Source: Plectrocnemia conspersa (Eukaryota; Arthropoda; Insecta; Trichoptera; Polycentropodidae). From it: DNA of 64,000 bases. Made by a program: the position numbers and the translations under genes. Below the pieces are notes generated by a model. That model did no database searches and was not told where the DNA came from. It worked only from the letters and a program-made list of their open reading frames with translations. Positions 25,555 through 36,290 of the stretch are shown piece by piece. The stretch lies in the NCBI GenBank assembly GCA_009617715.1, contig VTFK01000092.1, forward strand, positions 310,001 through 374,000, written 5' to 3'. Position 1 is the first letter of the stretch, and every line of letters begins with the position of its first letter.

Positions 25555-25915
25555 AACCCCTAGCAAATTAATTACCCAACTCCACTTACGCTACGGTAAG
25601 AATCGTTCAGAGGGGTGGTCGGTTGCGGTTCGGCGCAAAAAGCTGTAATATCATTTCAAAGCCATAAATCATCCTTCAGCCCCATTCAATGGCTGTGATA
25701 TCTGATCCCGGCCGGGGAATTTTATATGGGCTAAAGGGTTTTGTATTTATTTTTGCCATAATTTCATGAGCGATACATTTTCCGCGGGGCGTGTCGCCTC
25801 CGAAACAAAATGGATAAAGTGGATGATGCTCTCTTCTCGTTTCGCCAACCCTACAGAGTGGCCTTTGTTAAATGCGCCGGAAGTGAATCGCAAAATATAA
25901 CGCATATCCGCTAAG
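25555..25915. promoter_or_regulatory. GC-rich island, candidate regulatory module
   Basis: About 360 bp of high GC with homeodomain-like words (CAAATTAATTACCC, CCATAAATCA, TTTATATGGG, GCCATAATTTCATG) and a Runx-type TGCGGTT at 25624-25630. No open frame is coding-like. This density of TAAT/ATAAA cores inside a GC-rich block is typical of developmental enhancers. Inference only. Confidence 0.35.
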
Positions 25916-26339
25916 TATAAATATATATAAAGTACTACGTTACGTAGGTGCTCAAGGGGAATATATTATATATAATTTTGAATACATATATATTATATAT
26001 ATACATACTGTTCATAAGCAGCAAAAAAATACTATTTTCTGCGTAAAGAATGCATCTATGCTATTGTTAACTATTACGTTTTATTTTTAAAGCGTGACAA
26101 TGCTTTTTCATTAAATAATAAAGTGAAATAAACGAGGATTTTGAAATCAAAATCTCTGAGAAAATGCATGACGTAATCAAATATTTTTTTTGATAAGTCA
26201 CGCTATTTTTCTCTGAAAGCAATTTTTATTTATTTCCGAAAAACGTCTGTATTTCATTAAGCGTAGCAACAGTCGCCACAGGAGTATAAACTAATGTAAC
26301 TGTATTAATTCACTACATACGATAGAAACATTTTGCCCT
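25916..26339. other. AT-rich spacer
   Basis: Contains interrupted TA-rich sequence near 25965-26005. Nothing else recognised. Confidence 0.6.
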
Positions 26340-26640
26340 AAATACTTTCGATAAAACTCAATTCCGAAACATTTAAATGCTGTTAAAACCCAAACCTAAC
26401 CAAAATCAACATGAGCTAAAAAAGTCCATAAACTATAGTAAATTTTGTAACTTTAATTAGGTGAAATTGGATTTGTTTAACAGGTGATGTGTCGTCTTAC
26501 GTGTATTTTTTAAAACAATAGTCATAGTAATGGTAGTCCATAATTTGTTGATTGTTAATGATTTTACTGAATAAATTCTCATTAGTCCGATATAATTTGA
26601 CTGATTTTACTTAATTAATTTTTACTAGTAATACATATTC
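26340..26640 (+). repeat. Dispersed repeat, CTGTTCAAACCC family, rearranged copy
   Basis: GCTGTTAAAACCCAAACCTAACC at about 26381-26403 matches the family core. The segment near 26483-26498 (ACAGGTGATGTGTCG) and GTTGATTGTTAATGATTTT near 26550 are in opposite orientation to their partners in the 17.8-kb copy, so this copy is rearranged or two insertions abut. Confidence 0.45.
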
Positions 26641-26759
26641 ACTAAACCTATAAATATTAAGTTTACTTCCAAGGAAAATTCAACATATAATAAATATTTT
26701 TAAAAAAAATAATAAAATTCAACAGAAATATTACATATTTTTAGGTAGCTTTTAGGAGT

Positions 26760-27010
26760 CAATGTATTATGTTTGCTTTATATACTAGTGAGAAAAATCC
26801 GACGACGTAATTTTTTTTCTAGCCTTGGGTCACACCACCGTAAAGTTAAGACATTTTACAAGGGACCTTATCCGGTCGACACATCTTGCAGGTCACCACC
26901 GGTTATAAAGGGGATTTTGCGAAAAACCAGTCCACGCGGTTCAAGATTTACTGGAGCAAATGACCCTGCAGTTGTTAACTGCTTTAACTATTTATTAACC
27001 TTATCCTAAG
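26760..27010 (+). other. GC-balanced open frame, unassigned
   Basis: The frame at 26773-27009 (78 codons) includes HHRKVKTFYKGPYPVDTSCR and TSPRGSRFTGANDPAVV. The basic, proline-rich stretch at 26820-26960 coincides with higher GC. It could be a remnant of a mobile-element protein, but no domain is recognised. Confidence 0.25.
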
Positions 27011-27500
27011 TCAGCTTTTACAAAATTCTAAAAAATATTTAATTTTATTAATTGATTACAAGCATGTTTATAATAAAGAAGATGATGAGTTACGTTTATA
27101 AATATTTTAATTAAATATAGTACTCTCAAACAAAACTATACACCATAGAGTTGACTTAACAAAAATAATTTATAAATCATATTGATCCTACAAAATATAT
27201 TAATGATATCAAAAGAAACATACTTGGAAAGAAAGCGATCACCATTGAGAAATGTTAGAAAATTTTATATTAAAACAGGGTTAATTTATTGTGATAACAA
27301 ATTAAGAAAAGGTATAAATATTCTATAGAAAGTCAGATATTTTATACGGTATTATATTATAAACGGTGGATTTGAATTAATATTTAATTATAAATACAAA
27401 CAAATAATAATTAAATAGTTTAATAAGAATTGGAAATATATGTTTTTATACTTCATGAAATAATTTATTTAACCTCAACGTCGTTGACTTAATTATATAT
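27011..27500. other. AT-rich spacer
   Basis: Nothing recognised. Confidence 0.65.
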
Positions 27501-27790
27501 CTAAGAAAGAAGAGCCACTATCGCCGGTACAGATTATATTTTTTGCTCGCGAAATCAGCGTCGGATGATTCATTTCATTTTTTCCCTCCCTAGCGAAAAT
27601 ATCTCGGCAAGCGCGGAAAATCGAGAAAAGCCGAGAGAAAAATCTTAAGGAGCCATGGGTAATGAGGCGGATATCGTAAAAAACTAAATGTTTTTATAGG
27701 ACCTAAAAAAGTATTGATCCCCCTGGGTCCGATCCCAATGTTTGGGCCTGAATCTTAATGTCTTCATACGCGTTTATGGGTTCACACACA
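27501..27790. promoter_or_regulatory. GC-rich island, candidate regulatory module
   Basis: Raised GC around 27510-27780 with no sustained frame. It contains CGCGGAAAATCGAGAAAAGCC and GGGTAATGAGGCGG. Inferred regulatory from composition. Confidence 0.25.
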
Positions 27791-28419
27791 TACAGATAGT
27801 CATATATAAATATACGAAACTACTTCGAACAAACTAGTGAGTGGTCTAAATATGGATATAGTATATAATAATAAATCTGTGAAGGAGCATTGTATTTAGA
27901 AGTTACAAAGGAGTGAAACACTTGCGGTAGGTGAGTTAGAATGTCTTGTCTAGCTTTAGGACTGACACATTCTCTTTGAAAGTTTGAAACAAGCGAATTA
28001 CAAATGTGGACTCAAACTCACACAAGTTTTGCGTTGTCATATAAAGGGCTGATTGAAGCATGGTATACTTTTTTAGAAGAAAATTATAAAAAGTATTTTT
28101 CTGAAAATAATACGATGAATAATCATAATAATAATGTAATTATTGCACCCTTAATTTATACACATATAAACAGAAAAAAAATACATGAAGAAATAATGCA
28201 TGTCAAATGAATCGGTATTCTTGTTTAGTTATAGAAAGATGTCAGACTATCAAGTGTATTTATGGTTTATCCGGCAATAGTGCAATAAATACTTTTGTTA
28301 ATTTCTTAACAACTGTATTATATTTGTGCTCAACAGTTATCATATTCTTGCACTGTCCTGAAAAAATACACCTATGCACTGCATGATTATAATTCGTCAG
28401 CGAGTTTTGCAACCCTTAA
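27791..28419. other. Spacer
   Basis: The frame at 28004-28210 is Asn/Lys-rich low complexity and not called. Nothing else recognised. Confidence 0.5.
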
Positions 28420-28622
28420 TACTTAACGCTAGTCTCCAATGGAGACTTGGCAGATTCGGTTCGCCTGGCAGATACATCTACAAGACCCTTGAGAATCTTC
28501 TACGGAAAATCATCCCTCCGCCAGCTTCTCTACCACTGCTCTGAGAAAACGATACTCGCCCATCATAGTAACTATATGCGTCTTTCTGGCTGTGAAATCA
28601 CACCCCTCATGATTACAAATCC
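28420..28622 (+). other. GC-balanced open frame of 66 codons, no start codon
   Basis: The frame runs from after the TAA at 28417-28419 to TAG at 28620-28622 and includes GDLADSVRLADTSTRPLRIF and KTILAHHSNYMRLSGCEI. It has no early Met and no recognised family. The minus strand is interrupted. Probably part of an old mobile element; an internal coding exon is a weaker alternative. Confidence 0.3.
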
Positions 28623-28769
28623 TTAGTGTTACTAAGCCTTAAATATTTAGAATTAATGTGTAAAAATAAAATAACAATTTTTAAAAAATTGTCAAAGTAA
28701 ACCTCGATGTTTTTATTGGATAAAATGACTTTTTTTAAAAAAAGGTATATTCTTTATTCAAAGCACATA
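28623..28769. other. AT-rich spacer
   Basis: Nothing recognised. Confidence 0.6.
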
Positions 28770-29390
28770 TTTTGTCGATGGATTTCATCCATGTATTCCG
28801 TAAACACAAAAAGCGCACTCTCCACACACATATTTCGTGTTATTCAAGGCCGTCGAATTGGAACATTACACGGCGGTGCTTTCACGCCGTTCCTTCTTTT
28901 TATCCCATTTTTTTTGTGTATGCAGCATTTTTTCAGCTCGTCCACCGAAGCATGACGCATTTTGTGTTCCGAAACGGCCGCAGAACACAATGTAGCCGCG
29001 TGATATACGAGTGGAAAGTTTTATTGTCGGCAAGTAGTGGTACACGCTATGGCTACTATGCACACACAATGGAAAAGTTCTAATACATCATATTATCGCG
29101 AGCACGAAACTGTGTCGACTGAGTTATGGTCGGCCTATAAGCGAGCGTCGAGGTACAGAGCGACAAACAAACACAACACAACTTCTTTACGGTTTTATTA
29201 AGCGGGTGCCGAGTGCGCTTTACGGCTGAAGGGGACCAGGTGTCTTAGGATCGAAAAACTCTCCGTGAAAGTCAAAAATGAACACGGAGAGACTCGGTGC
29301 AGCGGCAAGCTGGCTGACTAACAAATTACGACTTTTTGCTCTTTCCTGGCCGTCTGGCTCTACTCGACGAAAGCAAAAGTAAACAGGTTT
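28770..29390. promoter_or_regulatory. GC-rich island with overlapping frames on both strands
   Basis: Frames overlap on both strands (28707-28955, 28772-29083 plus; 28866-29069 minus) with no domain, which argues for a GC-rich non-coding block. The part at 29100-29370 is the most GC-rich (TCTCCGTGAAAG, GCAGCGGCAAGCTGGC). Candidate regulatory module or untranslated exon. Confidence 0.25.
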
Positions 29391-29514
29391 CTCGTAGAAA
29401 ATATAAAAAATATATATATTTCAAGTGTTGAATATTTTATGCAGTATTAAAATGTTATTTTTTTTATTAAAATTATTTTTAGGATTTTACAGAGTTGAAA
29501 TAGCATATATTATA

Positions 29515-29640
29515 AGTCGGAAAGTCTTCGTGGCATGTCGAGTTGTATTATTGTCGGCTGTCATGTATGTGAAGTAGGTAATATTTGTCGTGATGTGTTT
29601 GTGTGATACTTTCTGGACAATCCGCTGAAGTGTTTAGCGT
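29515..29640 (+). repeat. Dispersed repeat, GGCATGTCGAG family, plus copy
   Basis: A 30-bp segment from 29532 (GGCATGTCGAG, then TGTATTATTGTCGGCTGT) matches, with one difference, the reverse complement of 34939-34969. Similarity continues with TGTCGTGATGTGTTT and GACAATCCGCTGA-type words, so the homology spans about 125 bp. Class of element unknown. Confidence 0.7.
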
Positions 29641-29816
29641 CTCTATGGGACTAAATGTCACATCTATAAAAATTCTAGTTCAAGACAATTCTAGTAAGTC
29701 GTAGATTAAGATGTTTGTGAGTCAATTGCATCGCATTTTTAACACACCCACGAAATGTGTTTACGCCCTAAAATGGAAACGGTCAAGATGGCCACTCCAG
29801 CGATCTGTAAATAAAA
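29641..29816. other. Spacer between repeats
   Basis: No gene. Lies between two repeat segments and may belong to the same composite. Confidence 0.4.
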
Positions 29817-29955
29817 GGTAGAAGAACAATAGTATTGTGCGCAACAATATATTGTAGCTAGAGCGCGTCCTATCCAAACAAAGATATTTTTACTGTACTT
29901 ATATATGACTAATGACTCGGAACAGGTGTGTCCGTTCCGAATCATTAAATTATAT
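29817..29955 (+). repeat. Duplicated segment, copy 1
   Basis: Begins AGGTAGAAGAACAATAGTAT TGTGCGC and aligns with 30240-30390, with further shared words (AATATATTG, AGCGCG, GACTAATG/GATTAGTG, AATGATTC-like end). The two copies are about 420 bp apart in the same orientation and diverged, so the duplication is old or both are insertions of one family. Confidence 0.65.
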
Positions 29956-30153
29956 TATATTAGGTAGTCCGTGCAATATTTCTAATTAATAACGCAAGTT
30001 TTTATTCATGGGATCTATATTTCACTGTGTTGTGAATATACTTCATGTCGCCTTACTTTCACATCGGAACGCTCTCTATTTTCGTTACTTGGAATGGTCG
30101 TTTAGGTGACCTGTAAATTGTAACAAAATGCACAGGTCGTTAAAATCCCTATA

Positions 30154-30208
30154 CAGTATAAACAGACGTCGCATCTCATGACTACGCAATTTGAGATAAT
30201 GGTTTGAG
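30154..30208 (+). repeat. Short dispersed repeat, second copy
   Basis: Same ordered words as 19119-19180 (CAGTATAAA, GCATCTCATGACTACGCAAT followed by TTGAGA, GGTTTGAG). See that entry. Confidence 0.5.
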
Positions 30209-30239
30209 TGAGTTAACTATTTTGTCGATAGGTTACCTA

Positions 30240-30390
30240 AAGGTAGAAAAACAATAGTATTGTGCGCGTGTTAAAATATATTGCTTGTTTAGCGCGCGTA
30301 CTAATCAATTAAAAAGTTTTTCGACAGTAATTATGGTTGATTAGTGTCCTAAGACAGACGTGCTACTAAATGATTCATGCAAAATTACAA
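30240..30390 (+). repeat. Duplicated segment, copy 2
   Basis: Partner of 29817-29955. The first 27 bases differ at a single position from copy 1, and similarity then falls off gradually. Confidence 0.65.
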
Positions 30391-30779
30391 CTGTTTAGTC
30401 ACTAGATCTCTCTTTCATTGTTCTATAAAATACTATGTGAGCTTTATTTACGAGACGCATTGATATTTTTATCATTTATTTTAAATGGTAGTTATAATGA
30501 CAAAATGTAACCATAAAACATGTTTTTTTTTAATAATTTAAGTATTATTACAATGAGTCATTTTGCAAGATGTCGTAGCGGAGTGTTGTTAATATTTTTT
30601 GGTAATATTTCAACTTCCTGCAACCTAAACTCGTGTATATGATAAATAAAACGGTTTATAACATTCCTGTCTAGTATGTATTAAAAAACCACTTCTTTTT
30701 ATATGTTATATATAGAGACTTGTGGTTAAGTAATTAAATAAAACATAAAATACAAAATCCAATCTCTCACGTAAAAATC
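30391..30779. other. AT-rich spacer
   Basis: Nothing recognised. Confidence 0.65.
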
Positions 30780-31270
30780 CTGCAAAATAGGTGGTTTATT
30801 GTCGCGAAATCGCACAATAATTCACGACCCAAAACGCCAAGCTCCCTCTCTGCGAAATGGGCATAAATCAGCCAGGGCCGGAATCGCAACACGTGTTACA
30901 CACGCGTTTAATAATACATTCAAGGAGGGGCGTCCAAATGATTTGGTCCAGGACTAGGGTAATCCCGCGAACGTATTCCGAATAATGCGGCAAATCCCGC
31001 AAAATCCCGCGGCGTCCGCGCAAAAGGTTATACGGCCACCTTTTGGTTTTTTTATGACCACCCCCCAGCCTCGCGAGGGGTGGCCGGCCAGAGAGTCGTT
31101 CGCCCAAGTGCTTATGGGTATCGGAAAAGGTTCGGCATTATCTTTGGGATGCTGGTCGATGGACCCGCATGGGTAGCGCCATGTGCCGACGTTATCTCAC
31201 CGCCAGGGCTTATCGTATGCTTTTAGGATAATTTGCTCCTTCAGGATCGGCTCTCGCCATGGTGCTCCGA
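30780..31270. promoter_or_regulatory. GC-rich island, candidate regulatory module
   Basis: One of the most distinct islands, about 450 bp. It is GC-rich throughout, with a cluster of CCCGC words (AATCCCGCAAAATCCCGCGG near 31003), ATAAA/TTTATG cores typical of caudal/posterior Hox-type sites (GGGCATAAATCA, TTTTTATGACC), GCGTTTAATAATAC, and CACGTG at 30889-30894. Overlapping frames on opposite strands (30868-31107 and 30985-31176) carry no domain. Fits an enhancer or a conserved non-coding element. Confidence 0.4.
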
Positions 31271-33904
31271 TGGAGCATACGTCTATTTTAATACGGTTCG
31301 ATCAATCCTTTTCATTTCTTAGATGTTAGATTACAACCCTTAGTCCTTAATTGGAGCGATATAGTTCAATAGCACATGAAATACGATTATGTACCGTATT
31401 ATACACTGTACAAGATTTTAATTTGCTCACCCAAATTTATAAAAGTATATTGCCGATAAGATAAACAAAGATGGGTCTTAAAGCAAAGATAGCAGGATAC
31501 AATTATGGGATTAGATGGGCAAGTTCCAAACATTCAAAATTTAAGTAGTGACGTGAGAATCTAAATATTACGTTATCATCGGCGACAAAGCAAATCGCAA
31601 GCAGTACAATTTTTAACAGATCATATACAAAGACAGGTTTCAAACGTATATGACAAATTTTACCCTATTAAGTCACAAACATCGGCAGGTCAAGTCAATA
31701 AAAGTATTTATTAATTTTAGTATATTTTCCGTCCAGCATGAGTATTTTGTTAATCAGACAACTACCATTATAAGTACTTAATAAAATACTTTTATTTAAT
31801 ATATAATTGTTCTAAGACGTCACTTCCGCTTCTAGCGTCATTCACTCTATCTGCTGTGGAATAATGGTATCTATTTATATACAACCAAGGGATATTACAG
31901 CATATACGTAACAATGTATCTTCCAACGTTTTAGTTCTAAACGGTTAAGACCAATTAAAAAAAAATATATAGTATTAATACGGTCATGGAAAAACGGTAT
32001 ATGTATATTAGGGTATCCCATATACAGACGAAAAAATTTGAAAAAAAATATGGTCAACAAAATGACAGACAGTAAAGGTAGTGATTTATCCTTTTAACTA
32101 AATATTGCAAATTATTAAGGTATACTTCAACTATGAAAATATGGATTATAAAATATAATATATAAAAGCTACTTATATGTAACCTTTTGCATGGACCGCG
32201 GGCTAAAAACTCAAGGTTTTTTCTATAATTGTAAAGTATGTGGTTCTTTAGCTAAGCAAATTGGCATCATATTTTCTCAAGAGGAATAATTACTTTTCAT
32301 TCTGACGTGGCATCGTAGCATTTCTGTGCTATGGATTTTTACAAGTCGCTAAATAAATGGTGCGTCGTTCTCTCATTGCTTCTGAAAAATATTTATTACC
32401 AATAAGAATTATGTACATATAAAGTACTGTGCACAATATCCCTAATTATAATTCATAAATGCGATTTTAAAGTGACAACTGAAGAAACAACCGTACTTTT
32501 AAATAAAATTTTATGTTCCACAAAAAATACGGATTAGATTGTTAAAAATTTTATTTAATTAAAATTAAATGTTAAAATTTAAATTATATAATAAATTTAA
32601 ATATAATTTAATTTAAGCTTTAAGTAAATCATGTTTTACTTATTTTATTTAAATATATACTATATGGTGCATTTGGCCGCGCAGCTAAAACTTATTAAAC
32701 GTAAACGAAAATAAATTCATGAAAAAACTCAAAATTATGACATTTATATATATTTTGAAAAAAACTATAACTATCGTTTAGATTGTCCATTAAAAGCGGT
32801 ATTCGAGGTTTAAAACCAAAATTTGGAAATATAAATACCGTATCAAAATAATAATCTTGGTAAATTGCCATGCCATTAGAATTTCGTATTTTTTCGTCGG
32901 TGCTACACATGTCGGCCGCCACAAAAATTGAATGCTTAATTATGCTAAACTTCATATTTTTTTAATTCTATAACTGTGTTGATAAATCTAAATTATATAA
33001 ATAAAAATAATGTAATACATAAAACCCTGCTACTGTAATTGATTAGTTAATATATATTTTTATGTTATTCTTTACAATTAGATTTTACGAATTATTTCGA
33101 TGAAATATATTTCAGTGTTTCCAAAATTTATTTTAATTTTAAAGGCATGTTTTAAATTTCCATATTATTTTTTACTATCTATTAAAATCATAACATTACA
33201 TTTAAATGAATTCAAGGAATAATATATATTACCGAAATAATATTCAAAGTCTTAATTATTTTATAAATAGTTCATTACCACTTATTAATTTATAATACAA
33301 AAGATAATTTATTTTAACACTATGTATTAAAAAATACCTCAAGCTTCATAAGACAGTATCAGACAGAAATTAATCATTAGATCATTATTAAATGTAGTTT
33401 TTTAATTAGCATAACTTAAGATTTGTTTGCCATTTACCATATTTTTTAAGCCAATTCATAAAAAGGCAATTAAACAATAATTTTATAGTATTTTATCAAA
33501 GCAAAAAAATGTGTAAAAACGTTTTTAATAGTAAGTAATATCTATCTACATAAAGCCTTATCTGTAAATATTAAAAAATTAATATTAAAGTTTATTAAAA
33601 TTTATTATTAAAAATGTAGTTAATATTAATTATATTTGATCTAAAAAAATAGTTTATAACGTAACAACTAGCGATACAGATCAGCTTATAATTCGTTTTA
33701 TCTTTTTATATTATCTTTGATGCAAAATCTCGTGATAAATTATTATTTTATGTCATACTATCAAAATATTAAAATATGCATCATTCATACAAAGAAATGC
33801 AAACTATTTCTAAAACTATAATGAATTAATTGATTTTTCAGACAATTATCATATTATTAAATGTTGATTGAATTTTTTCAATTCATAATATAGATAATTA
33901 TATT
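31271..33904. other. Long AT-rich spacer
   Basis: About 2.6 kb with no coding signal, RNA gene or recognised repeat. The chance frames near 31875 and 32695 (minus) are Phe/Ile/Asn-rich. Confidence 0.6.
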
Positions 33905-34165
33905 TTTGGTTGCTTATGAAAGTCACGTGCCAGTCAATGGAGATTATGCGATAAAGTATACCCCATTGTCGTAATGGCCGATGGCCTGATACGAAAGGTA
34001 TTCCCAGTTGAATGGGTCAATTGGTGATATTGAATAGGAATTAATTAAGCATATTGTTCAAATCGGTTTCGGACAGTAACGAGCGTGGTTTATTGCTCGG
34101 TCAAACGAGCCATGCGAAAGTAATTATTTTTTACAACGGTTTTCCTGCACCCTGAATATTGAGTA
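33905..34165. promoter_or_regulatory. GC-rich island, candidate regulatory module
   Basis: About 240 bp of higher GC with AATGGCCGATGGCC, AGGAATTAATTAAGC (homeodomain-like) and an inverted pair GAGCGTGG...GCTCGG near 34081-34102. No open frame. Confidence 0.3.
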
Positions 34166-34864
34166 AATGTCACATAACTAAAATGTCACTTACGCATTAA
34201 TGGAACTATGGAAATTTAAACTATTTTATATACACATTTTAATTTATTAAAAATAAACTAAATACTTCGGAAGTACTCAGGAATTTTTCATTGCTACTGA
34301 AAACCTAGTTCTTTTTTAATCGAGAGATTCCTATTCGTTTAAGTACATACACATTTGATCAAATAAGTACTGTATTTTATTAACCATTGCTCCAAGTAAG
34401 CTATTTTAATTAATCAACAACAACAATAAAAAAAATTAATGGTAATTAAATATGACTTGAAACAAAATTACCTACAGTAGCTCGTATAGTACACATTTTA
34501 TTTTTGGTTTAACTTTATCGAAAAATGTGTTTCAAAAAATATTTTATAAAGTTGCCGTCGTGCATATTCTAAAATTTAATAAATATTGCATATGGCTTAA
34601 ATACTGTGTTGCAGAATAAATAAATAATTCTCCTAAATAGAACATTTTGAGCGTACATCTATATATGCAAAACAATTGCGTCAATAATAAGAAATATTTT
34701 ATGGACCACCTAAAAGCACATTCGTTTCAAAACATCATTCAAAAGTACTCTTTGTTTGGAATAGATGCGCGCTATAAAATACATTCAAACGTTGCTGAAG
34801 CTGTTTTGAACTAGTTTTAAAAAATATACACGAAAAGAGACGTAGTGAAATACGCGTCAAGTTT
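34166..34864. other. AT-rich spacer
   Basis: Nothing recognised. Confidence 0.6.
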
Positions 34865-34995
34865 AGATACATATCAGCGGATTGCACGGCATAATTATGG
34901 AAACACATTACGACAGATCCCAGCTTTTCTCAGAAAACACAGCCGACAATAATACAGCTCGACATGCCAGCAAACACTTACATGACCTGCTATTG
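34865..34995 (-). repeat. Dispersed repeat, GGCATGTCGAG family, minus copy
   Basis: The reverse complement aligns with 29515-29640, including the 30-bp near-identical core (34939-34969) and the flanking CGTAATGTGTTT and GCAATCCGCTGA words. The two copies face each other about 5.4 kb apart. Confidence 0.7.
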
Positions 34996-35744
34996 GTATT
35001 GTTACCTATGTTTATCTTATATAAACGGTAATTTTTATATAATTATAAAATAAACTGTAACCAGTTCTCTCGGCGTCTATTTCGAATGCAAAATCACACC
35101 CATTGAGCCTAAAAGCTATAAAAATATATTTTAATATTACATATACCTAATATAATATTACGTTCAGCATTATAATATAAATAGGTGTTAATAATAATAT
35201 ATATAAATAATAAAATAAATATATGCATGAGATAAGTTATTTATAACAAAACTGTGTGGAAGCAAAAATGTTATAAACAATGAATATATTTATAATGTAT
35301 AGTATTATTTATACCACAAATGTTTAGCGTTTTTCTTTATTAAATTGTCTCAAATAGAGATTTTTTTTTTTAATATACGAGCGTTGCTAATTTACAAAAA
35401 TATATATTCAATAGATTTCACTTTAAAGTTTAACATAAATTTACATTAATATGAATCTACTTTAACAAAAATTTGAGCAGTTACTGCTAAGAGTAGCTTC
35501 ATAAAAAAATATCGTTTTAATTAGACGCAAAAAAATAATTACATTATTATCAACCGCAAAAGAATTCCGCCAAAAAAATGTGACCGATACAAAAATTATT
35601 ACTTTTTTTATTGTTATGAGAATTTTTATTTATGTGCTATTAAAGTTATTGTTATTTTCAAATACACTTTAGATTAGATTTTGAGTTTACTAAATTAATA
35701 TTGATGACTAAGTACAGACTTTTGGTATTGCAAAATATTGACTT
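34996..35744. other. AT-rich spacer
   Basis: Very AT-rich; nothing recognised. Confidence 0.65.
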
Positions 35745-35905
35745 TGACAGCCAAACAGCCTTTCCATTTCAATCGTCAGGATTTTGATCAGCCCAGCTGG
35801 CACATCTGAAGCACCAGAAGTGTACTTGAAAAAACTCAATGACACTGAGCCATGGCGCAAAAATTATTATATAAATTATTTACCGCCCAAGTAATAAATA
35901 TAATA
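35745..35905 (+). other. Coding-like segment, unassigned
   Basis: A plus-strand frame to the TAA near 35893 reads SISIVRILISPAGTSEAPEV then YLKKLNDTEPWRKNYY. The minus strand of the same block is also open and reads TSGASDVPAGLIKILTIEME. It is GC-richer than its flanks and sits behind a possible splice-acceptor-like TTTGACAG. No family recognised; either an old mobile-element fragment or an orphan exon. Confidence 0.3.
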
Positions 35906-36113
35906 ACGTTTTTTTATATTATACATCGTAGATATCCTTTAGTCAAATATAGAAGTTGATTTAAATCGCTATAGAAAAATGTTTGTAAAGTTGTCAGATT
36001 CGATAAGTTAGATCCTCCTCCGAAAAAATATAAAAAGTGTCGTCAAATGTGTGCGGCTTAAACGTTTTGTGAGACGCAAGTGCTTTTTATGAATCTAAAT
36101 TTTAGGGTAGGCA
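35906..36113. other. AT-rich spacer
   Basis: Nothing recognised. Confidence 0.6.
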
Positions 36114-36290
36114 ATGTTAAAAATTCCGTCCACGATTGCCCAACATAACGGAACGCTTAAAGAGTGGATCTGGAGCGGTGGAAGAGAATGGCTCCTGAAG
36201 GAGATGGCTCACCTGAACGAAGCACAAAGGGTGGGAAGGTAAAGTACAAAAGTCTCGCCCCTTCCGGGAGCCCTTCGAACTGACTACGTG
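36114..36290 (+). other. GC-rich segment with a 42-codon open frame
   Basis: ATG at about 36115 opens a frame MLKIPSTIAQHNGTLKEWIW followed by SGGREWLLKEMAHLNEAQRV, ending at TAA inside GGAAGGTAAAG near 36241. That last word also matches a splice donor (AG|GTAAAG), so the block could be an exon that continues elsewhere. The sequence is Trp- and Glu-rich and looks protein-like. The GC-rich tail at 36245-36295 is non-coding. Family unknown; a LINE remnant is the main alternative. Confidence 0.35.

Noticed and set aside
25555..25580. TTAACCCCTAGC as a piggyBac-like end
   Set aside because: Only a short match, inside a GC-rich island, and no partner end seen.
28431..28447. AGTCTCC-AAT-GGAGACT hairpin
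   Set aside because: A 7-bp stem with a 3-nt loop is too short to be meaningful.
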